Below, piece after piece: positions 61,065-64,000 of a DNA stretch of 64,000 nt (the first letter of the stretch is position 1; every line of letters starts with the position of its first letter). Origin of the DNA: Prolixibacteraceae bacterium (lineage in GTDB: Bacteria > Bacteroidota > Bacteroidia > Bacteroidales > Prolixibacteraceae). Under the pieces are notes generated by a model. It had not been told where the DNA came from. It searched no databases and worked only from the letters and a program-made list of their open reading frames with translations. The position numbers and the translations under genes were made by a program. The DNA lies in contig JAFLKN010000052.1 of the NCBI GenBank assembly GCA_019163175.1, positions 37,777 to 101,776 on the forward strand, written 5' to 3'.

Positions 61065-61197
61065 ATTAATTTGAAAGTAAAATACTTGTTTGTCTGAAAA
61101 ACCATAAGAAAACTATTCGCTTTTAAACAATTAAATCGTTAAAAGATCAGCTTTTGAAACAATTACGAATTTGAAGATTATTGACTTAACTTCTGAA

Positions 61198-62064
61198 CTA
61201 GGGGCGATAAGATTTGCTCATTGACGAAGGTGTACAAATAATAAAGTTGGCAAGTCCAATGCTTTCTTTGTCCAGATCATCAATCTCGTCCTTTTCTGTT
61301 GCTCCAATAGTCAAAACCTTTAAATCAGGATTTGCCCTTTTGAGGTACCATTCAATTCCCTGGTGATGATCGCTATGATAAGAGCCATTGAAATGAATTA
61401 AAGTTTTTCCGGAAGAAAGATTCTGCAATATGAAATAAGCCATGGTTGCATCTTTAACAGCCTGTGATTTGGGTAAATTCTCACCTCCATGACCTTCTGC
61501 CTGTTTGAAAATTTCCCGATAACAGGTTAATGTGCTATCATACTGAATAGGAAGGGGTGAAATCCATTTTTTTGCATTCTCATTGATGCTGTCAAGTTTT
61601 TCCAGTCCTTTGCCATAAACAATGTTTGCATAGCGCCTCGGAATATTAGATGCCACGAACTTCAGCTTATTTTTCTTTGCGAAATCAAGCAAAGGCTTAT
61701 AATCACTCGGATAGTTGGTCCACAGTTTGGCTTCTTCCTTAAAAGTTTTTTCTGTAATTAATCCTGATAAGTATTCATCAAGAACGATTTGATCATCTGC
61801 TTCAAACATTTCGGCACCAAGCAAAAGCCTCTCTTTTTTATCGGCATAAAGGTCTTTAGTAAGTTCCTGCTGCAACCAATGTACAATCGGATTATCATGT
61901 AATTCACCAAAAAGGATCACATCTGCATCTTTTGCAGCTTCCAAAAGTTTACTGTATGAGGTTTCTTTTCCTTCAGCATTAGACAATACGTAGGCTTTTT
62001 TCTCGCCTTTAAACGAGAAAAGTGAAAAAATTACAGCAGTTAAAAGTAACGATTTTCGCATCAT
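61198..62064 (-). CDS. ChaN-family haem-binding-like protein
   Basis: A 288-residue exported protein with a signal peptide of about 17 residues (LLTAVIFSLFSFKG). The conserved ChaN/Haem_bd_uptake features are visible: ADVILFGELHDNPIVHWLQ, LLLGAEMFEADDQ, FVASNIPRRYANIVY and the C-terminal HFNGSYHSDHHQGIEWYL. Some relatives bind haem and take part in iron uptake; others have no known role. It lies divergent from nothing and is not linked to the ilv operon, which begins 134 bp downstream on the same strand with its own promoter. Confidence 0.85.
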   Translation of the reverse strand: MMRKSLLLTAVIFSLFSFKGEKKAYVLSNAEGKETSYSKLLEAAKDADVILFGELHDNPIVHWLQQELTKDLYADKKERLLLGAEMFEADDQIVLDEYLSGLITEKTFKEEAKLWTNYPSDYKPLLDFAKKNKLKFVASNIPRRYANIVYGKGLEKLDSINENAKKWISPLPIQYDSTLTCYREIFKQAEGHGGENLPKSQAVKDATMAYFILQNLSSGKTLIHFNGSYHSDHHQGIEWYLKRANPDLKVLTIGATEKDEIDDLDKESIGLANFIICTPSSMSKSYRP

Positions 62065-62207
62065 GATATAGTTTTAATCAATACTAACAATTTACGATCA
62101 ATAAGTTTCATTCAATGTTAGATTTCTCAAAAATATCAAAGTGCGACTGATCGCGGCTGGTACTCCAATTTTCACTTTTGCACGGCTGAATTCTGGTTTA
62201 AACTTCA

Positions 62208-62531
62208 TTAATCCAGGTGAAATACCTCTTCCATAGTAGCCCACCACTCTCCTTCTGCCCGATTTTCTACTGGTCGTTGCATTGGCATCATGATGTCCCA
62301 CCATTCCTGAGTTTTTGGGTCAGCAGCCATTTTCGCCATATCACCTGCAAAATCGTCACCGGTATATTCGAAGTAGGCAAACAACATACTGTCTTTGTGA
62401 AAGATCGAATAGTTTGTGATATTACAGGCTGTTATCATTTCCAGAATTTCAGGCCAAACTGATGCATGAAATTCCTTATATCGCTCAAAACTCTGAGGAT
62501 CAACACCGATAATTTGTCCGAATCGTTTCAT
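62208..62531 (-). CDS. L-rhamnose mutarotase family protein (RhaM-like)
   Basis: A 107-residue cytoplasmic protein of the RhaM family, which interconverts alpha and beta anomers of L-rhamnose or related deoxysugars. Typical features: FGQIIGVDPQSFERYKEFHA, VWPEILEMITACNITNYSIF, LFAYFEYTGDDFAGDMAKMA and PKTQEWWDIMMPMQ. It follows the GH29 fucosidase gene on the same strand after a hairpin terminator, so the natural substrate may be L-fucose freed by that enzyme or L-rhamnose. The specificity is not decidable from sequence. Confidence 0.9.
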   Translation of the reverse strand: MKRFGQIIGVDPQSFERYKEFHASVWPEILEMITACNITNYSIFHKDSMLFAYFEYTGDDFAGDMAKMAADPKTQEWWDIMMPMQRPVENRAEGEWWATMEEVFHLD

Positions 62532-62573
62532 TTTATGTACATTAAATAGAATTTGTAAATTTCATGTATGCAT

Positions 62574-62625
62574 ATTTTTTTGCCAGCTGCTGGCAGCTAG
62601 TAACTAGCAGCTGGCAAAAAAAAAA
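62574..62625. terminator. Bidirectional hairpin between GH29 and the mutarotase gene
   Basis: GCCAGCTGCT (62582-62591) pairs with AGCAGCTGGC (62606-62615), flanked by a T-run on the left and an A-run on the right, so it can end transcripts in either direction. GCCAGCTGCTGGC within it is nearly palindromic on its own. Confidence 0.75.
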
Positions 62626-62636
62626 GATGTACTAAA

Positions 62637-64000
62637 TCAGAGCAGCACAATCTCATAAATACCGGGAGTCTGGCTGAATTCTTTCAGAACAAGGCGCACC
62701 TTTTGTGCGGTGGTTTTCGGAAGTTTAATCTCTGCTTTGCCACCGATAGAAGTTCCTTTGGCCAGGGTTTTCCATTTGTCGCCAACCAGAGCCTGAAGTT
62801 CAAAAGCTTTAACAGCCGTTCCTCTTTCGTATAAAATTGCCTGAATTATTTTTTCAGGTTTGCCTAGATCAACTTCAACCCAGGGACTCTGATCTTTTGC
62901 TTCGGGCTCCCAATATGCGCCTGACCAATCGCCATTGGTAACCGAACTCAATTCAACCCATTGATGGTTGATCCATTGACCTTTAGGATTTGAAGATGCT
63001 GTCAGCGGTTTGTTGTAAGACAGTGAATTTGAACTGATTTCCAAAGGTTCAATGTTCATCACGTTGCCCGAAAATTCAAGTTCGACGATGGTATTTACCG
63101 GCTGCAAATCCTTTTCTGCAAATTCAATGGTATAGCCTTTATCAAGCTTTGTCAATTTTACTTTTCCACCATGAGCCAGACGGCAGTTTTTAATCTCCAT
63201 GCCCAGATCGGGAATTGAAATTTTAGGCGAATTCCCAATCCATTTCAGAATATGCAGATAAATTGAATTCCCTTTTCGCGTGCTTACGCCCCAATCAGCA
63301 GGTTTGAAAGGACCACCACGGGTTTCGTAAATGGTGTAACCATACTTCTGAAGCCATTGCCCCATCTCTATTAATCGTTCAACCTGGAGGGGTTCAATTG
63401 TTCCATCGGGCTTTGGGCCTACATTAAATAACAGGTTGCCGTCGCCTCCTGCTGAACGTACCAAGGTTTGCAAGCACTGCTCCAGCGATTTTAACCTGTC
63501 GTTGGGTTTCCAGGCCCATTGGTCGGCAATGGTCATGCAGGTTTCCCACGGACGGGTATTCTGAAATCCACCAACACGCTGTTCGGGGCAGTCAAAATCA
63601 CCTTTCGCACCGGTTCGGTTATTGATGATTATATCTGGCTGAATCTGATGCGCAAAGTCAATTACACCTTGTCCGCGAACAGCATCAAATTTCTGGGGAA
63701 CATCGAACCACAGCACATAAAGTGGTCCATAATTCAGTAAAAGTTCGGCTACCTGTTTTTTTAGGTAAGTAGTATAAGCTTCCAGATCACTTTTTTCGCG
63801 TACAACACCTCCACCTGGGCTGGTCAGCGGAAAATCGGGATGATGCCAGTCGCAGGTTGAATAATAGGTGCCGAATTGAATGCCCTGCTTTTTGCAGGCT
63901 TCGGCCAACTCTTTCACCACATCGCGTTTGAGCGGCGAATTCATAACGTTGAAATCAGTCTGGCGGGTATTCCACAAACAAAAACCGTCGTGATGCTTGG
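62637..64000 (-). CDS. GH29 alpha-L-fucosidase with C-terminal discoidin-like domain, N-terminus cut off
   Basis: The frame runs beyond the right edge, so about 454 C-terminal residues are visible. It opens with KHHDGFCLWNTRQTDF, the GH29 motif, then QFGTYYSTCDWHHPDF and the nucleophile segment YVLWFDVPQ. The first ATG inside the window would cut this domain, so the true start is outside. Later blocks GNLLFNVGPKPDGTIEPLQV and YETRGGPFKP also fit GH29. The last 130 or so residues form a beta-sandwich like F5/8-type (CBM32) modules (SSNPKGQWINHQWVELSSVT; PWVEVDLGKPEKIIQAILYE). It differs in architecture from the PUL fucosidase at 21352. The mutarotase gene follows. Confidence 0.9.
   Translation of the reverse strand, partial: KHHDGFCLWNTRQTDFNVMNSPLKRDVVKELAEACKKQGIQFGTYYSTCDWHHPDFPLTSPGGGVVREKSDLEAYTTYLKKQVAELLLNYGPLYVLWFDVPQKFDAVRGQGVIDFAHQIQPDIIINNRTGAKGDFDCPEQRVGGFQNTRPWETCMTIADQWAWKPNDRLKSLEQCLQTLVRSAGGDGNLLFNVGPKPDGTIEPLQVERLIEMGQWLQKYGYTIYETRGGPFKPADWGVSTRKGNSIYLHILKWIGNSPKISIPDLGMEIKNCRLAHGGKVKLTKLDKGYTIEFAEKDLQPVNTIVELEFSGNVMNIEPLEISSNSLSYNKPLTASSNPKGQWINHQWVELSSVTNGDWSGAYWEPEAKDQSPWVEVDLGKPEKIIQAILYERGTAVKAFELQALVGDKWKTLAKGTSIGGKAEIKLPKTTAQKVRLVLKEFSQTPGIYEIVLL

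Overview
The window comes from a Bacteroidota chromosome, most likely class Bacteroidia and perhaps Marinilabiliales/Prolixibacteraceae-like; the lineage below phylum is inference. Evidence seen: a SusC/SusD pair with an ECF sigma/FecR regulator, a type IX secretion C-terminal domain, a TonB receptor plus DUF4249 lipoprotein pair, PPi-dependent phosphofructokinase, gene starts without clear Shine-Dalgarno sequences, and repeated -7 elements of the form TAnnTTTG, several with an upstream TTTG. No rRNA, tRNA, CRISPR array or intact insertion sequence was seen.

Layout. 1-2.3 kb: accessory region with a truncated hypothetical gene, a non-coding stretch carrying two regular DNA arrays (CCTGT/ACAGG motifs every 21 bp, then three 41-bp dyad units), and a Fic-family AMP-transferase gene. 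2.4-5.8 kb: TonB-dependent receptor and DUF4249 lipoprotein. 5.8-29.9 kb: a minus-strand polysaccharide utilisation locus (PUL), in transcription order ECF sigma, FecR, SusC with STN domain, SusD, GH29 fucosidase, two large paralogous proteins of unrecognised family (one a T9SS cargo, one a lipoprotein), GH2 glycosidase, two FAD-dependent oxidoreductases and a CstA-type transporter. 30.0-31.6 kb: a second ECF sigma/anti-sigma operon with a DUF4252 protein. 31.7-33.4 kb: a frameshifted exported protein, a DUF4268 protein and an Hpt phosphotransfer protein.

33.5-43 kb (plus strand): gcvT, comB-like phosphatase, serC, serA, pentapeptide protein, small membrane protein, DUF1015, DUF423, C69 dipeptidase and rplS; serC, serA and gcvT connect serine synthesis with one-carbon metabolism. 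43-47.3 kb: a PQQ-type beta-propeller protein and a three-module esterase (SGNH, alpha/beta hydrolase, SGNH). 47.3-53.6 kb (minus): PPi-phosphofructokinase, zinc ribbon, ribbon-helix-helix protein, secreted hydrolase, PH-like membrane protein, SPFH protein, small protein and a third ECF sigma factor; uvrA is divergent. 56.6-61.1 kb (minus): ilvD-ilvB-ilvH operon preceded by a complete attenuator: promoter, 21-codon leader peptide with 12 Ile/Val/Leu codons, and a terminator before ilvD. 61.2-64 kb (minus): ChaN-like protein, RhaM-type mutarotase and a second GH29 fucosidase cut by the window end, suggesting another deoxysugar locus.

Most notable: the ilv leader/attenuator, the unrecognised paralogous PUL proteins with an internal duplication, the two helically phased DNA arrays near fic, and the three-module esterase.
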